NCBI RefSeq assembly: GCF_029167645.1
Contig: NZ_CP119147.1
Span: forward strand, 2,542,001 to 2,606,000
Length of the DNA stretch: 64,000 nt
Origin: Streptomyces sp. AM 2-1-1
GTDB taxonomy: Bacteria > Actinomycetota > Actinomycetes > Streptomycetales > Streptomycetaceae
Reading direction: 5' to 3'
Both the position numbers and the translations under genes were made by a program. Below are positions 49,077 to 57,492 of this stretch, piece by piece; positions within the stretch are counted from its first letter, which is position 1, and each line of letters begins with the position of its first letter. A model generated the notes under the pieces. The model did not search any database. It had not been told where the DNA came from and worked only from the letters and a program-made list of their open reading frames with translations.

Positions 49077-50738
49077 GTGCAGCACGACGACCTCCTCGAC
49101 CGGGCCAGGGCCTGGCAGGCCGAGGACCCGGACCCCGAGACGCGGGACGAACTGGGCCGGCTGATCGCCGCCGACGGCCCCGCAGCCCGCGCCGAGCTCG
49201 CCGCGCGCTTCGCGGGCACCCTCCAGTTCGGCACCGCCGGGCTGCGCGGGGAGCTGGGCGCCGGGCCGATGCGGATGAACCGGTCCGTCGTGATCCGGGC
49301 CGCCGCCGGACTCGCCGCGTACCTCAGGGCCCGGGCGGGCCGGGGAGACGCTCCCGGCCTCGTCGTCATCGGCTACGACGCCCGCTACCGCTCGGCCGAC
49401 TTCGCCCGGGACACCGCCGCGGTGATGACCGGGGCCGGGCTGCGCGCCGCCGTGCTGCCGCGCCCGCTGCCGACCCCCGTCCTCGCGTACGCCGTACGGC
49501 ACCTGGGGGCCGTCGCCGGCGTGGAGGTCACCGCGAGCCACAACCCGCCGCGCGACAACGGCTACAAGGTCTACCTGGGCGACGGCTCGCAGATCGTGCC
49601 CCCGGCGGACGCGGAGATCGCCGCGGCCATCGCGGCGGTCGGCCCGCTCGCCGGGGTGGACCGCCCCGAGGGCGGCTGGCAGGTCCTCGGCGACGAGGTC
49701 CTCGACGCCTACCTGGCCCGGACCGACGCCGTCCTCTCCGCCGGCTCCCCGCGCACCGCCCGGACCGTCTACACGGCGATGCACGGTGTCGGCACCTCCG
49801 TGCTGACCGCCGCCTTCGAGCGGGCCGGGTTCCCGGCGCCGGTGCTCGTCGCCGAACAGGCCGAGCCCGACCCGGCCTTCCCCACCGTCGCGTTCCCCAA
49901 CCCGGAGGAACCGGGCGCGATGGACCTCTCCTTCGCGACCGCGCGACGGGTGGAGCCCGACCTGGTCATCGCCAACGACCCGGACGCGGACCGCTGCGCC
50001 GTCGCCGTCCCGGACCCGGCGGCCGACGGCGGCTGGCGGATGCTGCGCGGCGACGAGGTCGGCGCCCTGCTCGCGGCGCACCTGGTGGACCGCGGCGCCG
50101 AGGGCGTCCTCGCCGCCTCGATCGTCTCCTCCTCGCTGCTCGGCCGGATCGCCGAACGGGCCGGTCTCGGGTACGAGGAGACGCTGACCGGCTTCAAGTG
50201 GATCGCCCGCGTGGACGGCCTGCGCTACGGCTACGAGGAGGCGCTCGGCTACTGCGTCGACCCCGACGGCGTACGGGACAAGGACGGCATCACCGCCGCG
50301 CTGGTCGTCGCCGAGCTCGCCTCGGTGCTCAAGGAGCGCGGCCGCACCCTGCTCGACCTGCTGGACGATCTGGCGCTCGCGCACGGCCTGCACGCGACCG
50401 ACCAGCTCTCGGTCCGGGTGGAGGACCTCTCGGTCATCGCCGACGCCATGGAGCGGCTGCGGGAGCGGCCGCCCGTCGCGCTGGCCGGACTGGCGGTGAC
50501 CTCGGCGGAGGACCTCTCGAAGGGTTCCGCGCCGCTGCCGCCCACGGACGGGCTGCGCTACCGGCTGGACGGGGCCCGGGTGATCGTCCGCCCGAGCGGG
50601 ACCGAGCCGAAGCTGAAGTGCTACCTGGAGGTCGTCGTGCCGGTCGCCTCGGCGGACGGGCTGCCCGCCGCGCGGGCCCGGGCGGCGGAGCTGCTGGCCG
50701 GGATCAGGCGGGACCTCTCCGCCGCGGCCGGCATCTGA
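49077..50738 (+). CDS. Phosphohexomutase-family enzyme, probably phosphopentomutase
   Basis: The 553 residues are an alpha-D-phosphohexomutase: catalytic Ser in 'VEVTASHNPPRDNGYKVY', metal loop 'NDPDADRCAVAV', sugar loop 'GYEEALGYCV' and C-terminal phosphate loop 'RPSGTEPKLKCYLEV'. Annotated homologues are called phosphomannomutase; the place directly after purine nucleoside phosphorylase and the PgcA/PgmB-type length suggest ribose/deoxyribose-1-phosphate as substrate. The GTG at 49077 has AAGGGTGG 7 bp upstream. Confidence 0.9.
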   Translation: MQHDDLLDRARAWQAEDPDPETRDELGRLIAADGPAARAELAARFAGTLQFGTAGLRGELGAGPMRMNRSVVIRAAAGLAAYLRARAGRGDAPGLVVIGYDARYRSADFARDTAAVMTGAGLRAAVLPRPLPTPVLAYAVRHLGAVAGVEVTASHNPPRDNGYKVYLGDGSQIVPPADAEIAAAIAAVGPLAGVDRPEGGWQVLGDEVLDAYLARTDAVLSAGSPRTARTVYTAMHGVGTSVLTAAFERAGFPAPVLVAEQAEPDPAFPTVAFPNPEEPGAMDLSFATARRVEPDLVIANDPDADRCAVAVPDPAADGGWRMLRGDEVGALLAAHLVDRGAEGVLAASIVSSSLLGRIAERAGLGYEETLTGFKWIARVDGLRYGYEEALGYCVDPDGVRDKDGITAALVVAELASVLKERGRTLLDLLDDLALAHGLHATDQLSVRVEDLSVIADAMERLRERPPVALAGLAVTSAEDLSKGSAPLPPTDGLRYRLDGARVIVRPSGTEPKLKCYLEVVVPVASADGLPAARARAAELLAGIRRDLSAAAGI

Positions 50739-50804
50739 CCCCCGGGCGTCCGGCCGGCGGCAGCAGACGCACCGCACACGGCAGCCGGCGCACGGCACAC
50801 GGAA

Positions 50805-50838
50805 GCGGGCCGGTCCTCCCGAGGGAGGGCCGGCCCGC
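50805..50838. terminator. Hairpin between the mutase and PH-domain gene
   Basis: GCGGGCCGGTCCTCCC (50805-50820) pairs with 50823-50838 with one G-T mismatch. It lies between two converging genes. Confidence 0.65.
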
Positions 50839-50873
50839 CCGTTCGTGCGGGACGCCCGTGCCGGGGGCCGTCG

Positions 50874-51518
50874 TCAGCCGGTGGCGAAGAGGACCGCCAG
50901 CGCGATCGCGCCCGCGACCGCGGGCGCGATGATCTCCCAGGCCCAGCGGACCGAGGCGGACACCTCGGGCCCCCCGGGCGCGGCGATGCCCTGCGAGGCG
51001 GCGGCGGCCCGCAGCTCGGCGTCGTCGTGGGCGAGCTGGCGAAGTTCCGACACCGCCTGGTCGGCCGCGGCGGGACGCACCTGGCCCTCGGCGAGCCCTC
51101 CCCCGCGCTGGGCGGCCGTCGACTGGCGCAGCGCCCGCTTCCGGTCGCGCAGCGAGACGGGCAGCGCCCACACCTGGTACTTCGTGCCACCGGTGGTGTA
51201 CAGCTCGGTCGAGTACGCGGCGCGGATGCCCTCCACCGCCGACCACGGCAGCGTGATCGTGCGGAACGGGTTGCGGACCAGGATGCGCCGGGTTCCGGCC
51301 AGCACGGCGGGCCGCAGCGTGAGGGCGATCACCAGGGGCGCCACCAGCGCCGTCGCCGACAGCGCCTGCCACGGCGCACGGCCCTCCCCGGTGAAGAGCG
51401 CGTCGCCGAGCAGCCAGGCGATCAGCAGGAGCAGCAGTACGCCGGCCACCATCGCGGCACCCGACCGGTAGGTGCGGTCGGCGTAGGTGGGCTCGTCGGG
51501 GGGCGTGGAGCTCGTCAT
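50874..51518 (-). CDS. Bacterial PH-domain membrane protein
   Basis: The 214 residues have two N-terminal membrane helices ('AAMVAGVLLLLLIAWLLGDALF', 'ALSATALVAPLVIALTL'), a cytoplasmic PH-like domain at about 75-130 ('AGTRRILVRNPFRTITLPWSAVEGIRAAYSTELYTTGGTKYQVWALPV' pattern) and one C-terminal helix. CACAAT lies 6 bp before the ATG (leaderless type). Function unknown. It interrupts the nucleoside gene series on the opposite strand, and its promoter faces deoC. Confidence 0.85.
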   Translation of the reverse strand: MTSSTPPDEPTYADRTYRSGAAMVAGVLLLLLIAWLLGDALFTGEGRAPWQALSATALVAPLVIALTLRPAVLAGTRRILVRNPFRTITLPWSAVEGIRAAYSTELYTTGGTKYQVWALPVSLRDRKRALRQSTAAQRGGGLAEGQVRPAAADQAVSELRQLAHDDAELRAAAASQGIAAPGGPEVSASVRWAWEIIAPAVAGAIALAVLFATG

Positions 51519-51636
51519 GGCCCGATTGTGCCTGACGCCGGGCCGGGCACGGGGCGGCCGGGTCCCGCCCGGGGGTCCGGCGCGCGCGGGGGCCCGCGCG
51601 GAGCACTTCGCGGGCCGCACCCCCCTGTACAGGTCG

Positions 51637-51648
51637 CTACGCGCGTAG
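51637..51648. promoter_or_regulatory. Operator palindrome CTACGCGCGTAG at the deoC promoter
   Basis: This perfect copy directly abuts the -10 box TATGCT (51650-51655), which is 6 bp from the GTG start of deoC. A bound protein would occlude the promoter. Confidence 0.8.
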
Positions 51649-51661
51649 ATATGCTCCCCTG

Positions 51662-52615
51662 GTGACCATGCCCACCTCTGCACCCGCATTCTCCGGCGCG
51701 ACCGCGTCCGACGGTGCGTTGCGCCGCTTCCTGCACGGGCTGCCCGGCGTCGACGCCGTCGGCCTCGAAGCGCGCGCCGCCTCGCTCGGCACCCGGTCGA
51801 TCAAGACGACGGCCAAGGCGTACGCGATCGATCTCGCCATCTCGATGATCGACCTGACGACGCTGGAAGGCGCGGACACCCCGGGCAAGGTCCGGGCGCT
51901 CTGCGCGAAGGCCCTGCACCCCGATCCGACCGACCGGACCACCCCGCGCACCGCCGCGGTCTGCGTCTACCCCGACATGGCGGCGACCGCGGTCGCCGCG
52001 CTGGCCGGCTCGGAGGTGAAGGTGGCGTCCGTGGCGACGGCCTTCCCGGCCGGCCGCGCGGCGCTCCCCGTCAAGCTCGCGGACGTCCGCGACGCGGTGG
52101 CGGCCGGGGCCGACGAGATCGACATGGTGATCGACCGGGGCGCGTTCCTGGCCGGCCACTACCTCAAGGTGTACGAGGAGATCACGGCTGTGAAGGCCGA
52201 GTGCGGCAGCGCCCGCCTCAAGGTCATCTTCGAGACCGGCGAGCTCTCCACGTACGACAACATCCGCCGCGCCTCCTGGCTCGGGATGCTGGCCGGCGCC
52301 GACTTCATCAAGACGTCGACGGGCAAGGTCGCGACCAGCGCCACGCCCGCCAACACCCTGCTGATGCTGGAGGCCGTCCGCGACTTCCGCCGTGAGACCG
52401 GCGTCCAGATCGGCGTGAAGCCCGCGGGCGGCATCCGCACGACCAAGGACGCGGTCAAGTTCCTGGTCCTGGTCAACGAGACCGCGGGCGAGGACTGGCT
52501 GGACAACCACTGGTTCCGGTTCGGCGCCTCCGGCCTGCTGAACGATCTGCTGATGCAGCGCCAGAAGCTCAGCACCGGCCGTTACTCCGGCCCCGATTAC
52601 GTGACGGTGGACTGA
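51662..52615 (+). CDS. deoC: Deoxyribose-phosphate aldolase
   Basis: The 317 residues are of the long DERA type. The Schiff-base Lys217 lies in 'AGADFIKTSTGK', the partner Lys253 in 'VKPAGGIRT', and Asp/Lys of 'EIDMVIDRGAFL' complete the site. It cleaves 2-deoxyribose-5-phosphate to acetaldehyde and glyceraldehyde-3-phosphate. Two aldehyde dehydrogenase genes follow at 5 bp and with an 8-bp overlap, so the acetaldehyde is probably oxidised by their products. Start at a GTG with no ribosome site and a TANNNT box 6 bp away, so probably leaderless. Confidence 0.96.
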   Translation: MTMPTSAPAFSGATASDGALRRFLHGLPGVDAVGLEARAASLGTRSIKTTAKAYAIDLAISMIDLTTLEGADTPGKVRALCAKALHPDPTDRTTPRTAAVCVYPDMAATAVAALAGSEVKVASVATAFPAGRAALPVKLADVRDAVAAGADEIDMVIDRGAFLAGHYLKVYEEITAVKAECGSARLKVIFETGELSTYDNIRRASWLGMLAGADFIKTSTGKVATSATPANTLLMLEAVRDFRRETGVQIGVKPAGGIRTTKDAVKFLVLVNETAGEDWLDNHWFRFGASGLLNDLLMQRQKLSTGRYSGPDYVTVD

Positions 52616-52620
52616 TCCCC

Positions 52621-54057
52621 ATGGCATCTGCATTCGAGTACGCCCCCGCCCCCGAGTCGCGGTCGGTCGTCGACATCGCGCCCTCGTACGGCCTGTTCAT
52701 CGACGGTGAGTTCACCGAGGCCGCCGACGGCAAGGTTTTCAAGACCGTCTCGCCGAGCAGCGAGGAGGTCCTCTCCGAGGTCGCCCGCGCGGGCGAGGCG
52801 GACGTGGACCGCGCGGTCCGTGCGGCCCGCAAGGCGTTCGAGAAGTGGTCGGCGCTGCCCGGCTCCGAACGCGCCAAGTACCTCTTCCGGATCGCCCGGA
52901 TCGTCCAGGAGCGCAGCCGTGAGCTGGCCGTGCTGGAGACCCTGGACAACGGCAAGCCGATCCGGGAGACCCGCGACACCGACCTCCCGCTGGTCGCGGC
53001 GCACTTCTTCTACTACGCGGGCTGGGCGGACAAGCTCGGCCACGCCGGTTTCGGCGCGGACCCGCGCCCGCTGGGCGTGGCCGGCCAGGTCATCCCGTGG
53101 AACTTCCCGCTGCTGATGCTGGCGTGGAAGATCGCCCCGGCGCTCGCCGCCGGTAACACGGTGGTCCTCAAGCCGGCCGAGACGACCCCTCTCTCGGCCC
53201 TGTTCTTCGCGGACATCTGCCGCCAGGCGGGTCTGCCGAAGGGCGTCGTCAACATCCTCACCGGGTACGGCGACGCGGGCGCGGCCCTCGTGGTGCACCC
53301 GGACGTGAACAAGGTCGCCTTCACCGGCTCCACCGCCGTGGGCAAGGCCATCGCCCGGCAGGTCGCGGGGACCGACAAGAAGGTCACCCTGGAGCTGGGC
53401 GGCAAGGGCGCCAACATCGTCTTCGACGACGCCCCCGTCGACCAGGCGGTGGAGGGGATCGTCACCGGCATCTTCTTCAACCAGGGCCAGGTCTGCTGCG
53501 CGGGCTCCCGCCTCCTGGTGCAGGAGTCGGTCCACGACGAGGTGCTGGACGCGCTGAAGCGGCGGCTGACCACGCTGCGCCTCGGCGACCCGCTGGACAA
53601 GAACACCGACATCGGCGCGATCAACTCCGCGGAGCAGCTCTCCCGGATCACCGCGCTGGTGGAGACGGGCGAGGCGGAGGGCGCGGAGCGCTGGAGCGCG
53701 CCGTGCGCACTGCCGTCCTCGGGTTACTGGTTCGCGCCGACGCTCTTCACCGGCGTCACCCAGGCCCACACGGTCGCCCGGGACGAGATCTTCGGCCCGG
53801 TGCTCTCGGTGCTGACCTTCCGCACCCCCGACGAGGCCGTCGCCAAGGCCAACAACACGCAGTACGGCCTGTCGGCGGGCATCTGGACGGAGAAGGGCTC
53901 CCGCATCCTCGCGGTGGCGAACAGGCTCCGGGCGGGCGTCGTCTGGGCCAACACGTTCAACAAGTTCGACCCCACCTCGCCGTTCGGCGGGTACAAGGAG
54001 TCGGGCTACGGCCGCGAGGGCGGCCGTCACGGCCTGGAGGCGTACCTCGATGTCTGA
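52621..54057 (+). CDS. Aldehyde dehydrogenase (full length)
   Basis: The 478 residues are a complete NAD(P)-dependent ALDH: 'IPWNFPLLMLAWKIAPALAAGNTVVLKP', catalytic Glu in 'LELGGKGANIVFDDA', nucleophile Cys in 'FNQGQVCCAGSR', and 'EIFGPVLSVLTF'. It starts 5 bp after deoC, so it most likely oxidises acetaldehyde from deoxyribose breakdown to acetate. The 3' end overlaps the next gene by 8 bp. Confidence 0.93.
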   Translation: MASAFEYAPAPESRSVVDIAPSYGLFIDGEFTEAADGKVFKTVSPSSEEVLSEVARAGEADVDRAVRAARKAFEKWSALPGSERAKYLFRIARIVQERSRELAVLETLDNGKPIRETRDTDLPLVAAHFFYYAGWADKLGHAGFGADPRPLGVAGQVIPWNFPLLMLAWKIAPALAAGNTVVLKPAETTPLSALFFADICRQAGLPKGVVNILTGYGDAGAALVVHPDVNKVAFTGSTAVGKAIARQVAGTDKKVTLELGGKGANIVFDDAPVDQAVEGIVTGIFFNQGQVCCAGSRLLVQESVHDEVLDALKRRLTTLRLGDPLDKNTDIGAINSAEQLSRITALVETGEAEGAERWSAPCALPSSGYWFAPTLFTGVTQAHTVARDEIFGPVLSVLTFRTPDEAVAKANNTQYGLSAGIWTEKGSRILAVANRLRAGVVWANTFNKFDPTSPFGGYKESGYGREGGRHGLEAYLDV

Positions 54058-54994
54058 GCAGGAATCGACCAACGGCTCGGCCGTGCGGCGCCTCGGCGTC
54101 TTCAAGACCTACAAGCTGTACGTCGGGGGCAAGTTCCCCCGCTCCGAGAGCGGCCGGGTGTACGAGGTGACCGACTCCAAGGGCAAGTGGCTCGCGAACG
54201 CCCCCCAGTCGTCCCGCAAGGACGCGCGGGACGCGGTCGTCGCGGCCCGCAAGGCTTTCGGCGGCTGGTCCGGCGCGACCGCCTACAACCGCGGCCAGAT
54301 CCTCTACCGCGTCGCCGAGATGCTGGAGGGGCGCCGGGACCAGTTCGTCCGCGAAGTGGCCGAGGCCGAAGGGCTGTCGAAGTCCAGGGCGGCGGCCGTG
54401 GTGGACGCGGCGGTGGACCGCTGGGTCTGGTACGCGGGGTGGACCGACAAGATCGGCCAGGTCGTGGGCGGGGCCAACCCGGTCGCGGGGCCGTACTTCA
54501 ACCTGTCGACGCCCGAGCCGACCGGTGTGGTCGCCGTCCTGGCGCCGCAGCGCTCGTCGTTCCTCGGGCTGGTCTCGGTGATCGCCCCGGTGATCGCGAC
54601 CGGGAACACGGCCGTGGTGGTCGCCTCCGCCGGAGCCCCGCTGCCGGCGCTCTCGCTGGGCGAGGTACTGGCCACCTCCGACCTGCCCGGCGGGGTGGTG
54701 AACCTGCTCTCCGGTGCCACCGCCGAGCTGGCGGCCCCGCTCGCGGCCCACCAGGACGTCAACGCCGTTGACCTCACCGGCGCGGACACGGCGCTGGCGA
54801 AGGAGCTGGAGATCGCGGCGGCCGACAACCTGAAGCGCGTACTCCGTCCACAGGCTGTGGACGGGGCGGCGGACCCGGCGGCCGAACCGGACTGGACCGC
54901 CGACCCGGGTACGCACCGGCTGACCGCGTTCCTGGAGACGAAGACGGTCTGGCACCCCACGGGGGCGCTGGGCGTCTCCGGCTCGTCGTACTGA
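54050..54994 (+). CDS. Half-length aldehyde dehydrogenase homologue without catalytic Cys
   Basis: The 314 residues align with the N-terminal half of an ALDH ('FKTYKLYVGGKFPRSESGRVYEV', 'AVVAARKAFGGWSGATAYNRGQILYRVAEML', 'GANPVAGPYFNLSTPEPTGVVAVLAPQRSSFLGL'). The fold then ends in 'AADNLKRVLRP...LTAFLETKTVWHP'. The cofactor fold is largely present, but the catalytic domain with the nucleophilic Cys and the GQ.C motif is absent. It is not a recent frameshift: the frame is clean and ends in its own motif. It overlaps the upstream ALDH by 8 bp, so the two are probably made together and may form a hetero-oligomer. Confidence 0.88.
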   Translation: MSEQESTNGSAVRRLGVFKTYKLYVGGKFPRSESGRVYEVTDSKGKWLANAPQSSRKDARDAVVAARKAFGGWSGATAYNRGQILYRVAEMLEGRRDQFVREVAEAEGLSKSRAAAVVDAAVDRWVWYAGWTDKIGQVVGGANPVAGPYFNLSTPEPTGVVAVLAPQRSSFLGLVSVIAPVIATGNTAVVVASAGAPLPALSLGEVLATSDLPGGVVNLLSGATAELAAPLAAHQDVNAVDLTGADTALAKELEIAAADNLKRVLRPQAVDGAADPAAEPDWTADPGTHRLTAFLETKTVWHPTGALGVSGSSY

Positions 54995-55023
54995 CGCGGC
55001 GGCGGGTCCGTCCGGGACGGGGT

Positions 55024-55060
55024 GACGGGGGCCGGCCCCACGAGGAGGCAGGCCCCCGTC
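55024..55060. terminator. Hairpin between the ALDH operon and the secreted protein gene
   Basis: GACGGGGGCC (55024-55033) pairs perfectly with GGCCCCCGTC (55051-55060), between converging genes. Confidence 0.65.
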
Positions 55061-55084
55061 CGCGTGTCCCGGGCGACTCCGCGG

Positions 55085-55501
55085 TCAGCGCGCCCCGGTG
55101 ATCAGGCCGGTGGCCGGCCCCACCAGGGGCAGGTCGCGGAGCGCGCCGCCGTCGGTCAGGTGATCGGTGACCAGGGCGGTGGAGACCGGCTTGAAGTCCG
55201 CGACCTGCGTGCCCACCGCGTTGTCCAGCGGGTCCGATCCGGTCTTCGCCAGCGGGTCCAGCTGGAGGGCGGTGATCGGGGCGATGCTGTTCGACAACGC
55301 GCCGGTCAGCGCGGGAGCCGCCGCGTCGGTCACCGCCGACAGGGCCGCCTCCGCGCTGTCGCCCGCCTCGGTCAGGGCCGGGGGCGTGGCAGCCTGCGCG
55401 GACGCGGCGCCCGCGCCGAGCGCGGCGCCCATCGCGGTGACGGTCAGCCCGGCGCGCAGCAGGACGCGCCGCGAGGGCCTGGTTCGTGCGTGACGTGCCA
55501 T
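55085..55501 (-). CDS. Small secreted protein (138 aa)
   Basis: The protein has an Arg-Arg signal peptide ('RPSRRVLLRAGLTVTAMGAAL' region), possibly Tat-dependent, ending in an Ala-rich cleavage region. The mature part is about 95 residues, rich in Ala/Leu/Asp ('ALTEAGDSAEAALSAVTDAAAPALTGAL'), with no Cys. It resembles in style the other small secreted protein at 61.5-61.8 kb. AGGTGGG lies about 5 bp before the ATG at 55501; a GTG three codons earlier is an alternative. Function unknown. Confidence 0.75.
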   Translation of the reverse strand: MARHARTRPSRRVLLRAGLTVTAMGAALGAGAASAQAATPPALTEAGDSAEAALSAVTDAAAPALTGALSNSIAPITALQLDPLAKTGSDPLDNAVGTQVADFKPVSTALVTDHLTDGGALRDLPLVGPATGLITGAR

Positions 55502-55628
55502 TTTTCCCACCTGATCGACTTCGTTTCGGTAGCCGTACGTGCGCGCAGAGTAGTGGAGATGTGATGCTCGATACCAACAGGACTCCCGAGGGGTCGCCTG
55601 CTCGGGTCATGCCTCACACTTTTGTTCT

Positions 55629-56270
55629 GTGAGTTCCCAACCGATCCCGACGCGCGTGGTCCTCCTCGCAGGACCCTCCGGCTCCGGGAAGTCCTTCCTC
55701 GCCGCCCGTACCGGTCTTCCGGTGCTGCGGCTGGACGACTTCTACAAGGAGGCCAACGATCCGACCCTGCCCCAGGTCACCGGCAGCACGGACATCGACT
55801 GGGACTCCGCGGAGTCCTGGGACATGGAGTCGGCCGTCGCCGCCGTCGCGGAACTCTGCCGGACCGGCAGCACCCGGGTGCCGGTCTACGACATCTCCCT
55901 GAGCGCGCGCACGGGCACCGAAGTGCTGCACATCGACCGTTCACCGCTCTTCGTGGCCGAAGGCATCTTCGCGGCGGACATCGTCGGGCGCTGTCAGGAG
56001 TTGGGCCTGCTCGCCGACGCGATCTGCCTGCGCGGGCGCCCTTCGACCACGTTCCGCCGGAGACTGGTGCGGGACCTGCGCGAGGGCCGCAAGTCGGTGG
56101 CGTTCCTGCTGCGGCGCGGCTGGCGGCTGATGCGCGCCGAGCGCCGGATCGTGGCCCGCCAGGCGGCGTTGGGCGCCCACCCGTGCGGCAAGGAAGAGGC
56201 GCTCGGCCGGCTGGCCGCGGCCGCGGCGGGCCGCTGCCGCCGCACCCCGGCGGGGAGCGGTACGGCGTAA
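55629..56270 (+). CDS. P-loop uridine/nucleoside kinase-like protein
   Basis: The 213 residues have Walker A 'LLAGPSGSGKSFLA' at about 12-22, 'VLRLDDFYKEAND' (Asp of the nucleoside site), 'VPVYDISLSARTG' and 'FVAEGIFAADIVG', all hallmarks of uridine kinases (udk/PRK family), with an unusual basic C-terminal half ('RRRLVRDLREGRKSVAFLLRRGWRLMRAERR'). It probably phosphorylates a nucleoside or related sugar. The GTG start has CACTTT 6 bp upstream (leaderless type). It lies between the nucleoside and afsQ blocks. Confidence 0.85.
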   Translation: MSSQPIPTRVVLLAGPSGSGKSFLAARTGLPVLRLDDFYKEANDPTLPQVTGSTDIDWDSAESWDMESAVAAVAELCRTGSTRVPVYDISLSARTGTEVLHIDRSPLFVAEGIFAADIVGRCQELGLLADAICLRGRPSTTFRRRLVRDLREGRKSVAFLLRRGWRLMRAERRIVARQAALGAHPCGKEEALGRLAAAAAGRCRRTPAGSGTA

Positions 56271-56317
56271 CGGGCGGCCCGCCGGCCGGGCGGGACGTGA
56301 CCGGCGGGAACGGCGGA

Positions 56318-56353
56318 CGGGGCCGTACGGGCCCCCCAGCCCGTACGGCCCCG
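56318..56353. terminator. Hairpin between the kinase gene and sigQ
   Basis: CGGGGCCGTACGGG pairs with CCCGTACGGCCCCG at 56340-56353, followed on the plus strand by CCGCTTTTCC. Confidence 0.75.
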
Positions 56354-56445
56354 CCGCTTTTCCGTGCCCCCGTGTCCCCCGAGGTCCCCCCGTCGCCCGC
56401 CGTTTCCCCCCGGAGCGGCGGGCTCCGTCGTTCCCCCGTCGCCCT

Positions 56446-57234
56446 TCAGGCCACCAGCTCGCCGAAGGACTCCTTCTCGTCACGTCCGAAGCTGAGGACC
56501 TCGTCCTCGCGCAGCCGGCGGAGCGACCGCCAGATGCTGGACTTCACCGTGCCGACACTGATGTCGAGGATGGCCGCGATCTCCGGGTCGGTGCGCCCCT
56601 CGTAGTAGCGCAGGACCAGCATGGTGCGCTGGAGTTCGGGCAGCCGGGCGAGTGCCTGCCAGAGCACCGCGCGCAGTTCCGTGCCGCGCATCGCGTCCGT
56701 GTCGCCGACCGTCTCCGGCAGCTCCTCGGTCGGGTACTCGTTGAGCTTGCGGCGGCGCCAGGCACTGATGTGCAGGTTGGTCATCGTGCGGCGCAGGTAG
56801 CCGCCGACGGCCGCCTTGTCACTGATCCTGTCCCACGCCCGGTAGGTCGAGAAGAGGGCGCTCTGCAGCAGGTCCTCGGCCTCGAACCGGTCGCCGGTCA
56901 GGTGGTAGGCGGTCGCGTACAGGGAGGCGCGGCGCTCCTGGACGTAGGCCGTGAACGCCGCTTCGGCGTCCTCGGCCCCCGCCAGGGGCGTCCGCTCCCC
57001 CGTGGTGCCCTCCCCGTACGCGCTTCCCCCGTGTCCCCGGTACGTTCCCCCGTACGTGCTGCCGCCGACGTCCCCCGCGTCGGCGACCGGTGTCAGCGAA
57101 GGGTGCTGACGCCCGGTGCCGCGAACGCACCCCCGCCCGTTCACCGCACCCGACTTCTCCGGGATCCTGCCGACATCGTGGAGACGCGTGACCACTGCGC
57201 TGGAGCCGGTGCGCTGCAGCTGCCGTGCGTTCAT
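56446..57234 (-). CDS. sigQ: RNA polymerase sigma factor SigQ (SigE family)
   Basis: The 262 residues have a long N-terminal extension (about 1-95, Gly/Thr-rich) and then ECF regions: region 2 'ASLYATAYHLTGDRFEAEDLLQSALFSTYRAWDRI' and region 4 'LARLPELQRTMLVLRYYEGRTDPEIAAILDISVGTVKSSIWRSLRRLRE'. In S. coelicolor sigQ lies beside afsQ1/Q2, is controlled by AfsQ1 and influences antibiotic production. The ATG at 57234 has GGGGGG upstream. It is divergent from afsQ1 with an AfsQ1 box between them. Confidence 0.93.
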   Translation of the reverse strand: MNARQLQRTGSSAVVTRLHDVGRIPEKSGAVNGRGCVRGTGRQHPSLTPVADAGDVGGSTYGGTYRGHGGSAYGEGTTGERTPLAGAEDAEAAFTAYVQERRASLYATAYHLTGDRFEAEDLLQSALFSTYRAWDRISDKAAVGGYLRRTMTNLHISAWRRRKLNEYPTEELPETVGDTDAMRGTELRAVLWQALARLPELQRTMLVLRYYEGRTDPEIAAILDISVGTVKSSIWRSLRRLREDEVLSFGRDEKESFGELVA

Positions 57235-57317
57235 CGTGCGCCCCCTGTCGGTGGAGTCCGTTCGAACCGTGTGCCAACGAGTCTGACCGGGCAGTTTCAT
57301 GGCACTGTCCGCCGACT

Positions 57318-57333
57318 GTCACAGAGCTGTCAC
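57318..57333. promoter_or_regulatory. AfsQ1 box between sigQ and afsQ1
   Basis: GTCAC-AGAGCT-GTCAC fits the published AfsQ1 consensus GTnAC-n6-GTnAC exactly. It lies about 85 bp upstream of the sigQ start and about 160 bp upstream of afsQ1, so it can serve either promoter. Confidence 0.85.
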
Positions 57334-57492
57334 AGGCCCCGTGAGGTCGTAACCGCCCCAACCGGGTTCGCGCGGCGGGGCCGTGCCGCGACCCCGGCCA
57401 CGCTCCGCGGGGCGGCGCGTGAGGGCGCGGGCGGACAGGAAGTGGTGCCCCACGGTCGAACTGCGGCGCCACCATGGGCCAGAATGGCGTCC

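Noticed and set aside
54050..54994. Pseudogene call for the half-length aldehyde dehydrogenase
   Set aside because: The frame is intact, codon bias is normal, the start overlaps the upstream gene and no remnant of the C-terminal half follows.
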